DNA of 64,000 nt from Botryosphaeria dothidea (taxonomy: Eukaryota > Ascomycota > Dothideomycetes > Botryosphaeriales > Botryosphaeriaceae). The stretch covers positions 4,030,001 to 4,094,000 of the forward strand of contig WWBZ02000033.1 in the NCBI GenBank assembly GCA_011503125.2. The letters run 5' to 3'. This document shows positions 21,872 to 32,233 of the stretch, one piece after another (within the stretch, counting starts at the first letter, position 1; every line of letters begins with the position of its first letter). The notes beneath the pieces were generated by a model. It was not told the origin of the DNA and did not search any database. It saw only the letters and a program-made list of their open reading frames with translations. Made by a program: the position numbers and the translations under genes.

Positions 21872-22537
21872 CTAGTAGGAAGTTGGGGGTAGATCGTCAG
21901 GCATTTTCCACTCGCCAATTGGACCGTCGCCCTCTTTCCAGAAGGCCGTTTCCTCCGAATCAATGTCTTCTTCCATGTGGTCCAGGTCGATCCTCTTGAT
22001 TTCCTTCAACTTCGGCACGATCGTAAGCGTTGGCTGCTCAAACAGAACCCAGACCGCGGGCGTCTTGCGTGAGGTGCCCTTGTACGGGTCGTTGGTGTCG
22101 GCGCCCTTCGGGATCAAGAGCCAAGCCGTCTGTCCCTTGCAACGGTCGGCGAAAGCAAAAGACAGTCTGTTGATCACCGTCTGCCTGTACTTGTCTTCCA
22201 GAAACATTTGCCATCCGGACAGCCATCCTCTCGGGATGACTTCGTTGAACCAGACTGTGTCTCGGCCCGTCTTGCTCTTGATTTTCTCCTTGAACTGGTC
22301 CATCCAGCCATCTTCGGTACCTTGTGGAAAACCGGTCCAGAACAGACAGTCCGCATCTTCCTTGCCCTCGGGCCACATTTTCTCAACTGCTTCCTTGGCT
22401 TGCTCGTTGGTGATGAGGTCGGTGTGCTTTCTGAATTCACTGTCTTTGGGTATCGCGTCCTTATTCTCACTTGGGATGTACCCGGGAGCCGCAGCAACAA
22501 GCGCGCTGCTAGCGGAGAGGAAGTAGAGGAATCTCAT
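21872..22537 (-). CDS. Secreted protein of unknown function, 221 aa
   Basis: Start chosen at the ATG complementary to 22535-22537, where MRFLYFLSASSALVAAAPG is a clear signal peptide with an Ala-rich cleavage site. The longer frame upstream adds 40 polar residues that would bury it. The mature protein is about 200 residues, few Cys (DADCLFWTG, DRCKGQ), with conserved-looking blocks CLFWTGFPQG, VIPRGWLSGWQMFLEDKY, AWLLIPKGAD and AVWVLFEQPTLT. The pattern (FWTG early, W/L-rich middle, an 'AVWxxxExPxL' strand near the end) resembles a group of fungal secreted proteins I cannot name. No catalytic motif assigned. Paired divergently with another small secreted protein. Confidence 0.7.
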   Translation of the reverse strand: MRFLYFLSASSALVAAAPGYIPSENKDAIPKDSEFRKHTDLITNEQAKEAVEKMWPEGKEDADCLFWTGFPQGTEDGWMDQFKEKIKSKTGRDTVWFNEVIPRGWLSGWQMFLEDKYRQTVINRLSFAFADRCKGQTAWLLIPKGADTNDPYKGTSRKTPAVWVLFEQPTLTIVPKLKEIKRIDLDHMEEDIDSEETAFWKEGDGPIGEWKMPDDLPPTSY

Positions 22538-23373
22538 CTTGATGGGAATGCTTGGGTGGGTATTGATAAATGAGGTTGAACGTGTGGAAGAACTCAAATA
22601 GTGTACAAGTGACTTGCTGTCGTTCTGGTTTGCGTTTTTGCGGCTTCTGGTGCTCATTTAAGTTCACTCAGTATGTTATATATGTCTTCAGTTCTGAAGA
22701 TGTTTCTAATCTCGAATTCTTCAGTGTCCCAACACCATTGAAGCAAAGGGCTGGAAGCGCAGTCTCGGAGGCTGTTGTGTTGGAAGCAAACGCTCCAGAT
22801 TGCTTTCGTATACAACGAGGCACTGATCAGAAGATCCATGGGAAAGGAGAATCCTCTCTTGATCCTTTCCAACAAGTAATTCCTTCTTGGCACGGCCTCC
22901 CGTATGGTCCACTGCAACGAGACTTGGCAATGAGCTGATATCTTTGCAGGTGAGTGTTGGCCAAGGCTTGAAGAATTGAACCAGCGTTGCCATGATGTCC
23001 ACCAACCCCTTGCGATCCCCTGAGGACGTCGAAAGTATGAACTTGGAGCTTCGTGATTGAGACCTCAGTCAATGGATCTTGTTCCTGGATCAGTTGACAG
23101 CTCGTGTTGTACTCATCCACCAACAGATGAGGCATTGAATCTAACGAAGAATCGTTCTAAGAATGGAATCCACTCAAGATGGCGGTTGACTATCTGCTCT
23201 CTGAGGAGTAGCACTGAACAGATGCCGTGTATAAATACGGGCTTGACGGCACCCGGAAAGACAGCATCACAACCACCACCACTGCAATCAACACAACAAC
23301 CAATCTCAATCACAAAGCATCCCAATTCTCTCATCTTTGAAATATCCCAATCATCAATCATCCAACCTCCAAA
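22538..23373. promoter_or_regulatory. Divergent promoter between two secreted-protein genes
   Basis: 836 bases. A TATA-like TATAAATA lies at 23230-23237, about 140 bases before the right-hand start. The final 90 bases are CA-rich. Open stretches on the minus strand at 22721-23135 look partly coding-like but have no domain and are not called. Confidence 0.5.
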
Positions 23374-24144
23374 ATGAAGACCACTGGAATCGCCACCACC
23401 TCCTTCTTCCTCACTGCTGCTCTGGCTGGAGTAGTTCAGCGTGACACTGCCTCCATTGCACCTCTCCCTGAGCAGATCCAGGGTATTGACAAGAGCGGCT
23501 TTCCCAATGCTCCTTCCAACCTGAAGGCCGAGACCAAGCAGTTCCTCGAGAAGTACCAGAAGTACTCCGACAAGGCCGTCAAGAGCATCAACCCCGCCAG
23601 CGGCGACAAGTTCGCCTCCAACGGCATCTGCTACTCTGAATATCCTTGTTTCTCTGTCCAGAAGAGCGCGGTCGGCACCATTGGCAACTCCGAGGAGGTC
23701 TCGCAGAAGCAAGTCTCCGCCCTCCTCGACCAGGTCCTGTCCTCGGAAACCGTCACCTACGACAACGAGAACGGCCCCGCTCCCTTCACCGGCCAGCAGT
23801 GGACCGCCGAGGGCGCCACGCTCTCGGTGATTGCTCCCGGCGGCACCGCTCCCTCCGATGTCGTCGCTGGGTTGGTCTTCGATCTCTTCAAGCTCCAGAC
23901 GGAGGACGCGACGACCAACTCGATTCGCGCCGTCAAGGCCCTCGGCGATGGCGAGCAGCGCCCCACCGTGGCACTCTGCCTGCACCCCGCCGATGCCGAT
24001 GCGCAGAAGGCCTACAACTTCTGCATCGGCAAGCAGCTCGACGGCTCCTACATGCCCACCGAGACCGACAACAACAACAAGCGTGACGTCGGCGACATTG
24101 CGGACTTCATCTGCAACCTCATCGACATCCCCATCCTTTGCTAA
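23374..24144 (+). CDS. Small secreted protein, 256 aa
   Basis: Single exon with a signal peptide (MKTTGIATTSFFLTAALAGV) followed by VQRDT, where a KR/QR-type processing site is possible. Four or more Cys (ICYSEYPC, ALCLHP, NFCIGK, FICNLIDIPILC), with the last ones at the extreme C-terminus. A second dibasic site, NKRDV, lies near residue 236. No recognised domain. Size, leader, Cys content and TATA promoter fit an extracellular protein or effector-like protein, but function is unknown. Confidence 0.7.
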   Translation: MKTTGIATTSFFLTAALAGVVQRDTASIAPLPEQIQGIDKSGFPNAPSNLKAETKQFLEKYQKYSDKAVKSINPASGDKFASNGICYSEYPCFSVQKSAVGTIGNSEEVSQKQVSALLDQVLSSETVTYDNENGPAPFTGQQWTAEGATLSVIAPGGTAPSDVVAGLVFDLFKLQTEDATTNSIRAVKALGDGEQRPTVALCLHPADADAQKAYNFCIGKQLDGSYMPTETDNNNKRDVGDIADFICNLIDIPILC

Positions 24145-24318
24145 ATGTGTGCCGCTCGATTCCCCACGCGCATTTCCTTAGGTTTTGCATCATCTCCTTG
24201 TGTCTAGCACTGGCTTGCGGGCATCTTCTCGATTAGGAATCTTGTTCCCTTGATCTGGTTTATTGTTTTGATCCTTTGTCACTCGTTTAATTAGTGTACT
24301 ACAACCCGAAATTGCATT

Positions 24319-24804
24319 TTACTTATCCTTACAACAAGTTCTTCTGAGTGACCAATTCCAAGTGGTGGTTTTTAACCGCAGGTGTTCGCCCAGGAGGCTT
24401 TCTTGCCAATGTGTTGAGATCCGAGGAAACTGCCTTTTACCGCTTACATCTTCGCCTCTTTGATCATACTGGTGCATGTTGACCCATTCCTGAACTTCTC
24501 TTGGCATCGGCATTTGATTGTTGGAACGTGAGTTGGGGGTGAGCTGGAATGATTTTGCATTAGCCAAGCTGTCTACATGAATTGGAACTGAACTTACGTA
24601 CACGTCGTTGCTCCATTCGTCATCGGAACTAGCCAAGGCAATCCTTTTCTCAGATCCTACGCCAACGCAACAAAGCAAGAAAGCTGTACGTTGTTTCCTG
24701 CGTAAAGCACGCCCACAATATCCAGATATACGGTTAACCTGCGGAGGAGCAAGGGTCTCTGGTCGTTTTCTCGTGATATGATAGGCCAAAAGGAATCCAC
24801 ACAC
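24319..24804 (-). CDS. Possible small spliced gene, about 143 aa
   Basis: Minus-strand frame opening with MCGFLLAYHITRKRPE. It holds a textbook intron at 24544-24597 (GTAAGT donor, GCTAAT branch, TTCCAG acceptor, 54 nt) that keeps the frame: SSDDEWSNDVY joins LTPNSRSNNQMPMPREVQEW. No domain recognised, and the N-terminal part may itself contain another intron. The quality of the splice signals is the main reason for listing it. Confidence 0.35.
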   Translation of the reverse strand: MCGFLLAYHITRKRPETLAPPQVNRISGYCGRALRRKQRTAFLLCCVGVGSEKRIALASSDDEWSNDVYVSSVPIHVDSLANAKSFQLTPNSRSNNQMPMPREVQEWVNMHQYDQRGEDVSGKRQFPRISTHWQESLLGEHLRLKTTTWNWSLRRTCCKDK

Positions 24805-25509
24805 ATCCCCAGACGAATTAGGGCGTACGGCGAGACATCAAGTTTGGGGGCCAACGAACATCACGAAAATCCGCACAACGCACTAAATCTACTACAACCG
24901 CGAATCCGCAACCTTCTCCTCCGTATTTCTACATAAGCGAGCTGGGCGCGATCCACAGTGCAACGCTGCACCGACACGACCGTAGGGTGGGGCAGCTAGC
25001 TCTATCGTTGTGAGTCTTGCCTGATCGCTCACCGGCTCCAACACCACCACCCCTGACGTATCGTACGTACGATACTAACAACGGCGACGCCACCCGCCAT
25101 ACGACCACGTCACATCTCATTCCAAACCTCCATCCACCTCTTTACTCTCTATTCCGCCACCCCCTCTACCCCTAGCATCTACTACACCCTCTACGAAGTA
25201 GACCTCGCTTCGCACCTAGCCTTCGAAGCGCTATCGTATACGTAGGCGGCTTTTCTAGCCCAGTTACGCCTGTGCTTAGATCTTAAGATCAGAATCCACC
25301 TCTAAACGGGATGTTGATTAAAGGATATGCTGCTACGAATGATTACTTTGTTACTGTCTTAAGTAGGGTGTACCTTCAGAGATAAAACGTTCAGCAAAGC
25401 ATCCTCCTTGCCGCCTCAAAAATCCTTCGAAAAATAATGAAAGAAAAGGAGAAATATCAAGAGATGTTGCCTGAAAGGAGATTTCAGACAGAGAGAGCCG
25501 TTCTCTGTG
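24805..25509. other. Intergenic, degraded; contains HET relic
   Basis: No intact gene. The middle (25071-25262) is a decayed HET fragment described separately. The flanks have many stops and low coding quality. Confidence 0.5.
25071..25262 (+). pseudogene. Decayed 5' fragment of a HET-domain gene
   Basis: Base-by-base alignable with the start of the HET gene at 38478. Both share CCCGCCATAC, CCTCCATCC, CACCCTCTACGAAG versus CACCCTCCACGAAG, GACCTCGC, and CTTCGAAGCGCT followed by TCGTA. Conceptual reading gives TSIHLFTL, YTLYEVDLAS and AFEALSYT followed by a stop where Trp is expected. The start ATG is ATA. Most differences are C-to-T, G-to-A or C-to-A changes toward AT, consistent with RIP plus drift. 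The similarity fades after about 190 bases. Confidence 0.75.
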
Positions 25510-27239
25510 CTACTCGACCACTTCGCATCGAAACCCTCTGAGGAGCTCCACGTAGTCGTTGTAATAGAATTCGTTCAGGGGAGGCATGTCGTGGGCACTC
25601 TGAAGATGGTCAATTAAAGCATACTGTTCATCAAAGCGTTCATGCTTTGACTCTTCGCACAGGGTACACACGTAGTGCGTCCCTAGAGCAAACCTTTCCC
25701 AATGGCGGGTCTGTGCCCTCTCTTGCCTGATGTCTACAAGACTCTTTGCACACTCGTGAAGCTTATCCTTGATTTCCCCAGAACATATATCTTCCGTGAA
25801 CTTCACCACACGCTTGGCCACCTCTTCTACGTCTCCGGATTCCCAATTAATGGGTATAGCCGCATCCTCCGGGATACGAATAGTATGGTTTCTGGAAGCT
25901 CCTCCCAAAGATTTTTGTAGAAGCCTTACGTCGGCAGCTGGCTCGATTCTTTTGAATGGACTGGTTGGTTGAGGAGAAAAAGAGCGTCTTCGAATCATCG
26001 TCTCCGTCTTTCCCCATACGAGATTCAACAGGAAGCCAATCTGCTGGCTACCAGCTTCTGGACTCTTGAGAGTTGTCACGACCTTTGGCGCCAGTCCAGA
26101 TGGTAGAGCAGAAACTCCGTTGAACTTTTCTTCGCCGATTTGAACACTGCTGAATTGCTCAGGTGTTGCCAAAGTCGCCAGGGCTGCATCAATAACATCC
26201 ACCTCTTGCACTTCCACTTTCGACAAAGTTGTTGAATGATCGGGACCAAGAAGTGCTTGGTGGTTGTTCTTTCCGCGTAGAGATAGTAGAGGCAAACTGA
26301 TTACAAGGGTTAGATATATTTGATGCAGTTCAGATTTGATCATTCACCTCTTGCACATCCTAATGTCCAGAAAGAGCTTTTCCTGCAATCGAGAAGACAA
26401 CAACCCCTGTGGATCAGAGTGAGACATTTCCTCCTCTGGGATTCCTTTTAAGTCCTGCCGGTTCTTCGACTTCAGCTTCCTGATAGGCCGTGGAATTTTC
26501 CCACGCCTTCGATGGTATAGTAGTTTTCCTGTCCTAGATGTGATTCTCTGGAACACCCTGATAGCCTCATCCACAGGCATTTGAAGCCGCCCGAGCATGA
26601 TGGCGACAAGACTAATCAAAGTTAGAATGTTTCGACAACAAAATTGGGATAAACCAACCCTCCTGCATTCGAACCGGCGATATAATCAAAATAATGGCAG
26701 GGGAGAAACGTCGAATCAGATTCCAGGACAAGCTCAGAGTTCTCTGGCACTGGCACATTTCGAACATCCTGGTGGCGTTCTGGACTTCGATCTATCTGTC
26801 CAGATTTGCGGCGGCGAAGAATTAGCGGGTCTAAGCTGGACACGGCTCTGCGCTCTTTTTCCAGCCGTTCTATCGCGATCATGAGAAACTTGAGGATATG
26901 TAGCTGGACGAGGCCAGCCCACCCGCTCCCGTCTTTTTGACATGTCAGTCGAAATCTTTTAGTTCGGAGGCAATTCGTACCTAGGCAGAGAACCATGCTT
27001 TCACTCCATGGACCGCTTTTTGTCCTTGGCACAGCATGAGTGGTGAGTCGGCTAGCTTCCAGGTCCTGTTCAACGCTGTGAAGCTTGCGTTTCATCGAAT
27101 CGTCAGATCCTCTGCGGATAGAATGTATAGAGAGCAGCCTCGACATGGTAGATAACCTTGGCACACCAAACTTGTGAGTGCTTCCTTCTCTTTCTTCAAG
27201 CGATTTGGCTATCTCGTCATTCCAGGGTGTTATTTCCAT
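25510..27239 (-). CDS. Patatin-like protein with degenerate catalytic site, C-terminal Cys/His motif, 527 aa
   Basis: Exons 26981-27239, 26659-26932, 26348-26611 and 25510-26296. The patatin fold is recognisable by CLD(87)GSGWAGLVQLHIL, YFDYIAGSNAGGLVAIMLGR and DEAIRVFQRI. The three active-site elements are altered: the oxyanion loop DGGGxRG reads DGSGWAG, the nucleophile motif GxSxG reads G-S-N175-A-G, and the catalytic Asp of the DG motif appears as N325 (KFNGVS). All exons are otherwise open, so this looks like a maintained pseudoenzyme, not debris. The C-terminus has a CxxC...H...H-like motif (YVCTLCEESKHERF, LIDHLQSAHD). Patatins in fungi often serve as effector or guard domains in NLR-type immunity proteins; a role here is inferred from neighbours. 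Confidence 0.72.
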
Positions 27240-28026
27240 TGTCACAAATGTCTGTGAGAGAGGCAGCAGTGGATTTATTGCGGATATGCGCAAGTGAGTG
27301 AAAAGAGGACGAAAATTCGCAGGTGGGCTGTGAGGAGGCTATGCTACTCTTCACCGTTTAAGCCTACGATAACGTCAGCCAATAAGCCATGACCCCATAC
27401 GGACTCGACGCGCAAGGTAGAAAGCCTGACACGTATGGGCTGTGGTCATGGGCCCAAGGCGGTCATATCCCTGATTGCAGTCTGCCCCCTCCAAGTAGAA
27501 AGACTCAGCCTCGCCATTCACTAGGCACGGGCTGACTTGCATACTGACCCCTGCCAGAATGGGATGCATGTTGCAGCCAGCCCACATGCAGTAATCCTGC
27601 AGCCACGCAGGCGCGGAAACCTCTTGCACCTTCCAAAAATGACGGAACACAATGGATCGAAACCGGAATTTGCCGCATCAATGTGGCTGCCTGAACGCTT
27701 CACAGATCAACATTTGTGTATTCATTGGATTGCTGTGAAATCATGAGGAAGACAGATAATCCATGTAGTTGCCACACGCCAATAGCGCACCCATTCACGA
27801 GTGTGAAACCGTCCTTCCCGTCGCTTTTCGACCAACCGAACGACCGGAAACTGGGCCATGGACTGATAGGAGACGTGCGCTACCGAAAATTCGCATGGAG
27901 TTCCTTCGGCCCAGGATTTTAAGCAGATCTATGTCCAGTAGTTCCTCCTTTTTGTAAGGCAAGGAAACTTTCCAGCACCGAAAACGGGGCAGAAGGTAAA
28001 GAGAGCCTTCTTCATCTTGCTGGGTG
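27240..28026. other. Intergenic, no gene seen
   Basis: Upstream region of the patatin-like gene and 3' region of the kinase gene, both minus strand. Only short unsupported ORFs. Confidence 0.4.
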
Positions 28027-29971
28027 TCAGCAGTCTTCCTTTTGAGGCTTAATAGGCTTGTTCATTTTACCTCGTGCTTTATCTTTCGTCATTATTCCGA
28101 GACACTCTCTCTTCATGTCCCACACAAGAATTTTGCTTCCAGGGATCTGCTTGACATGATCGAAGTGTGACCATTTTCCTTTACGTACGTCATAGTACGG
28201 AATCACAGTGCTGTTCGAAAACCCCGCACTCGTGGCGTCCCTCTTGGGGGCATCTTTTACCGCTGTTGGCCTCTCTCTAGCGTGATCTTGCACTGCGACA
28301 TTGTTCTCTTCCATGACGGAAGGTTCCGGAGGATTATCGAGCTGAGGCTGGTTGAACTGCTTCTCTTCTGCTGGTATTGTCAAGGCCAGGCCTTGTCCCA
28401 AATTTGGAAGGTCCTGCAAGGTAGATCCGCTTTTTTCAGAGTCTGTTGACGTTCTTTGATCGTCAAATATCTGCTCCGGTGTGGTGACAATATCAGGCAT
28501 CTGAATTTCCGCGATTTTCTCCTGATCTGGACTCGAACACTGTCTTGGGTAGGCAGAATCTACAGGCTTGGTGGGATAATCCTACAAGCGAGCGAAAGTC
28601 AGATCGTACGAAGACTCTCAGCTGAACCTCGGCCGTACTTACCTCATCTTCGCAGTCATCACAATGAATGGGGCTAAAGTCTTTGAATGCATCCCACAGC
28701 TTCTGAGCTTCTGGCCGGCCTTTTGGGTCATCTGCTAACATCTTTTGCACCATTGGAAGGCATTCATTCGCCATCTTTTCATCTTGACTTTTGCTAGCCA
28801 GATCCTGCAAATTTTGAATCCAGTCCTTGACACGTTCGGGTTGTCGGCAGTAGACAATTGGAGAGGATTCTGGAATAGATCCTGAAGCGATTCTGTGTCT
28901 CAAGTGATCCAGAGTCTCTCCAAGGATAACCGTCGCCATTTCCATGAATACGCATCCCATTGAGTAGACATCTGCACTTAGACCTCGCTTTTCCCTATTG
29001 AGAACCTCTCTTGGTGCGTATTGGGTGGTTCTTTTCGTCTGTCCTGATGTCATTGTTTCCTCCTGAGTCTCGTATCTCTTGGAGATGCCGAAGTCGGTGA
29101 GAACAATCGAGCGGTACCTGTCTATGAGAATATTTGCTGGCTTGATGTCCTTATGTTTGATTCGCATTCCCGACTTGCCATGTAGATATCGGAGAGCCCC
29201 ACAAAGACAGGCGAAATATTTCCTCAAATCCATCAAATAATCATTTCTTCTCTGGATTGCCGTGTCCCCTCCTTTCTTGCCGTTCTCTTGGGAGACGCTA
29301 TTCAGGCGATGAGCAAGATCGCACGCCGCGAAAGGGAACATCAGAATGTAAAGATCTGGGCCGAACCAGTAGGATTGGAGGTATGCCACAATGTGGTTGT
29401 GGCGTAATTTTCTGAGGATTTGGACCTCGTTCCAGGCGTCATGCTTGGTTTTTTCATTTGAAACAACCCTTTTGATGGCGATCCAGTCACTCAGACCGTG
29501 GGCCTTAGTGGATTCGGCTGCAAAAAGATCGCATTTAGCTTCGGATTCCAGGAATACGTGCTCGGTTTTGGAGAATGGAAGTTGTAGATCAGCGATCCAC
29601 TGGTCACCGTCGCCGGATTTCTGCACCGAGCTGTTGCTAGGCCAACTAAACTGGAGATTCTCCCGGTGGAACGAACCCAGACGTTTCCTGGATGCACTAT
29701 CATGCCCACTACCCTGGCGCCTTGAGCTACCAGTGCGCTTGAGCGGGGAATTCTCTGCAGTGCTGGGTCTTGGTGAGAGCCTCTTTGTACTTTGTTCTCT
29801 TGTTACAATCCGTCTCTTCGTTCCCGGGGTCCCCTGTACCGCTACGTTCTGTAAGTTTCCGAATCTTGTGGGTGAGCCTGTTGCCGAGCCGCGGAGTGAC
29901 TGGTATTCCGCAGCGAGGGAGCCTCTGGCACTCGAACTTCTCGAACTCGTTGGACGGGCTGGCGATGCCAT
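28027..29971 (-). CDS. Serine/threonine protein kinase with disordered N-terminus, 627 aa
   Basis: Exons 28643-29971 and 28027-28581 around a 61-nt intron (GTAAGT...TTGTAG). The start MASPARPTSSRSSSARG is preferred because upstream sequence is leader-like. Residues 1-130 are Ser/Arg-rich; the kinase domain spans about 135-430: K167 (IAIK), E182 (helix C), HKD275IKPAN, D293FG, APR at the APE position, and SADVYSMGCVFMEMA. All residues for phosphotransfer are present, with K in place of R in HRD. The C-terminal 185 residues are acidic/Pro-rich and end in YYDVRKGKWSHFDHVKQIPG and a Lys-rich tail. It is divergent from the HeLo-pseudokinase gene across 650 bases, suggesting shared control and perhaps a shared pathway. 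Confidence 0.85.
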
Positions 29972-30620
29972 GATTAAGCACGGGAAGTCATTTTGTGTTC
30001 TGGCGGTTCTAAAGCGCCTTCGGACCCCACTTAAAGCCTCGTCGGATCTTTGTGATCTTGCGAGGCTGAAGTTCTTGCGGATGGCCACGCGGCAAAGACT
30101 CCAAATCGGCGACAGAACGCATTTTCTTTTACCGCTAATGCATGCAGCTACAATATGCAGTAACACGCATATAAGCATGTCCCCGCCCTGCGTGCAGTAG
30201 CACGTTATCTCCGCTCACGACCGTCGCAGAAACAACGCCACTCGACGCAGCAGAATTTGAGTGGGTCTGTCGAAGCGAGCAAGGGCATTTTCAGCCCGGC
30301 GTACTTCCCCCGAATGCAGCACGTAGCTAGCCCTTCAAGTCCGGAACCGTTGCTTATTGCTCAGCCACTGCAGCTTGAATAAGCCACGCGCAGTCAACAG
30401 CATTCGAGTCCCTGCTCATCTCGCAGCAGCTGCACGTATTGGGCTGGATAGAGTCTGCCTTGTGGATTTCTTCAGTAAAGCCTCGTGAAGCTGAATCGGG
30501 GTCGGGATCAGCCTATCTTTGCCTTAATACCTAGATGCTACAGTCCAAAAGCACACAAGGTAGAGCCGTGAGGCTTCTTCCTGGTTGTCTGTCTTTCAAT
30601 CCCAAAAACAGCCACACATC
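29972..30620. promoter_or_regulatory. Bidirectional promoter, kinase / HeLo-pseudokinase
   Basis: 649 bases between divergent starts. No definite motif identified. The arrangement allows co-expression of the two genes. Confidence 0.4.
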
Positions 30621-31971
30621 ATGGCGGAAATACTCTCCGTGACAGGTATCACCCTGGGCGCAGCCTCACTATCAGTTCAAATTTTTGAAGGCGCGAAGAA
30701 AGGTTAGCCATCAAGTTTGAATTGTCCGAAAACGAGCCTCGCTCATCTGACTGATGGTTGAAGGTTACAGGTATTTCGAACAGGCGGCCAACATGCCTGC
30801 GGATTGCAAGTCACTCCAGCTTGAACTTGAGATTCAACATACCCGGTTGCTTGATTGGGGAGACCTTGCAGGCTTGTCCTCCGAGAGCGACTTCGCCACA
30901 TTCGACCGGACTCTGCAGATGAACCGTGGCGTCATCATGGCGCTTCTAAGCGAGCTCAAGACATTGCTCAAAAGAATGCGACGAACTTCGCTCAAGTATG
31001 GAGAACCGAGCCGTGACTCTCTCAGGACCGTCGAGGATGGAGCTCACGGTCGGAAGGAAGTTGTTGTTAACATCGACCTGTCGGAATATCGATCTGTCTT
31101 CAACTCTTCAAGCATATCGTCGGAGAGGAAGAAGGGTCTTATGGGCTTCACCCATATTTTCAAGCTCGGAAAAAATATGAAGTCGGTTGCCAAAGACCCG
31201 AAGCAGCTGAGATGGGCAATTAGCGACAGAGAGAAGTTTGGGAAGGACCTGAACAAGCTCGGGAAACTCATCGACTACTTGCATGAAACTCTCGGGGATC
31301 ACAAGAGAGACGCCTTGCTCCAGGCTACGCACGAGATCAAAATTGCCATGGTCCAGATGTCAGAGACCACGGGACAGATCAAGCAATTGTTGGAAGCTGG
31401 CAAACCTACTTCTCTCCATAATTCAGATGACTCGCAGAGCTCAATCTCGGACGATACCACAGTCAGGGAACTTCCAGACGATGAAACTCTGGAGACTCCT
31501 TCAAGAACACGAGACTCAATTTTTCGAAACCTGGCTGAGTTCAAGATCAGGGTCATGGAAGTCGACCTGTTTAGTACTTCAAGCATTCATGGACCGCTGA
31601 GCAAGGACATCGAAGATATTGCTTTCGCAGACTCCGAGGAGTTAGATGCTGAACTTGAGGACCGTTCTATCGGGACTTTCGCCCAGAAGCCAGTGTGGGT
31701 GGAATGGAAGATATGCGAACCGAGTGCGACTGTAGCCGTTGATGAGCTCCGCGGGCACGTTCGAAGGCTGACCGCATTGCTCAATGATCGCCACCTTCCA
31801 CTGGAGTTTTGTGTGCCTCGCTGCCTCGGTTATGTTGAAAAGGAAGACCAGAGAAAGTTTGGACTCATTTTCCGGTACCCTGAGAGTGGGTTCCAGGGCG
31901 TTAGGCGACCGCAAACTCTACTTGACGCATTTGAGAACAAAAAGCCAACGCTTGAGGAGCGGATTAAGTTG
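30621..31971 (+). pseudogene. HeLo-domain pseudokinase gene, 5' part (interrupted by copia element)
   Basis: Exon 1 30621-30702, a 61-nt intron, then exon 2 from 30764 up to the insertion. The N-terminus MAEILSVTGITLGAASLSVQIFEG...YRYFEQAANMPADCKSLQLELEIQHTRLLDWG matches the HeLo (Het-s/LopB) alpha-helical domain, the membrane-targeting cell-death module. After an acidic linker comes the start of a kinase-like lobe (VWVEWKICEP, LDAFENKKPTLEERIKL). Reading through into the element gives a stop at about 32063. Skipping from 31971 to 37191 keeps the frame and gives a 614-residue product with no other lesion. Architecture HeLo plus kinase-like domain parallels animal MLKL (4HB plus pseudokinase), whose 4HB bundle is a known remote relative of HeLo-type domains. 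Confidence 0.82.
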
Positions 31972-32233
31972 TGTTGCAGTTCCCTCGGGAACTTGCTGAA
32001 TGCGCAGCATATCCTTGCGTGCCTAGGGAGAGAAAACGAAGATGTAGAAGACTCTGATATCTGAAGGTAGTAACTATGGTGGCTTAAATACATGACTGTT
32101 GGGTACAAATTGGGTAGAGTTAAGGTAGTGATTGGGCAGATATTGGGTAGTGTTTTTAAGCACGGAGCAGGTTGGGTAGTAGGTAGATGCCTGAATTGCC
32201 ACCGTATGCCCAAGTGATGCCTAAACCGTTACA
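31972..32233 (-). repeat. Complete 3' LTR of copia element (262 bp)
   Basis: On the minus strand it starts TGTAACGG and ends CTGCAACA. It contains a TATA-like TATTTAAG (32083-32090) about 35 bases before the AGAGTC at 32055, which I take as the transcription start (start of R). Unlike the internal region it keeps many CpA/TpG dinucleotides. Confidence 0.85.

Noticed and set aside
22570..23135. Coding-like minus-strand frames between the secreted-protein genes
   Set aside because: Two overlapping frames with no splice sites joining them and no recognised domain.
31972..32055. 84-bp direct repeat at both ends taken as a long target-site duplication
   Set aside because: It is the R-U5 part of the LTRs; the true duplication is AGTTG.
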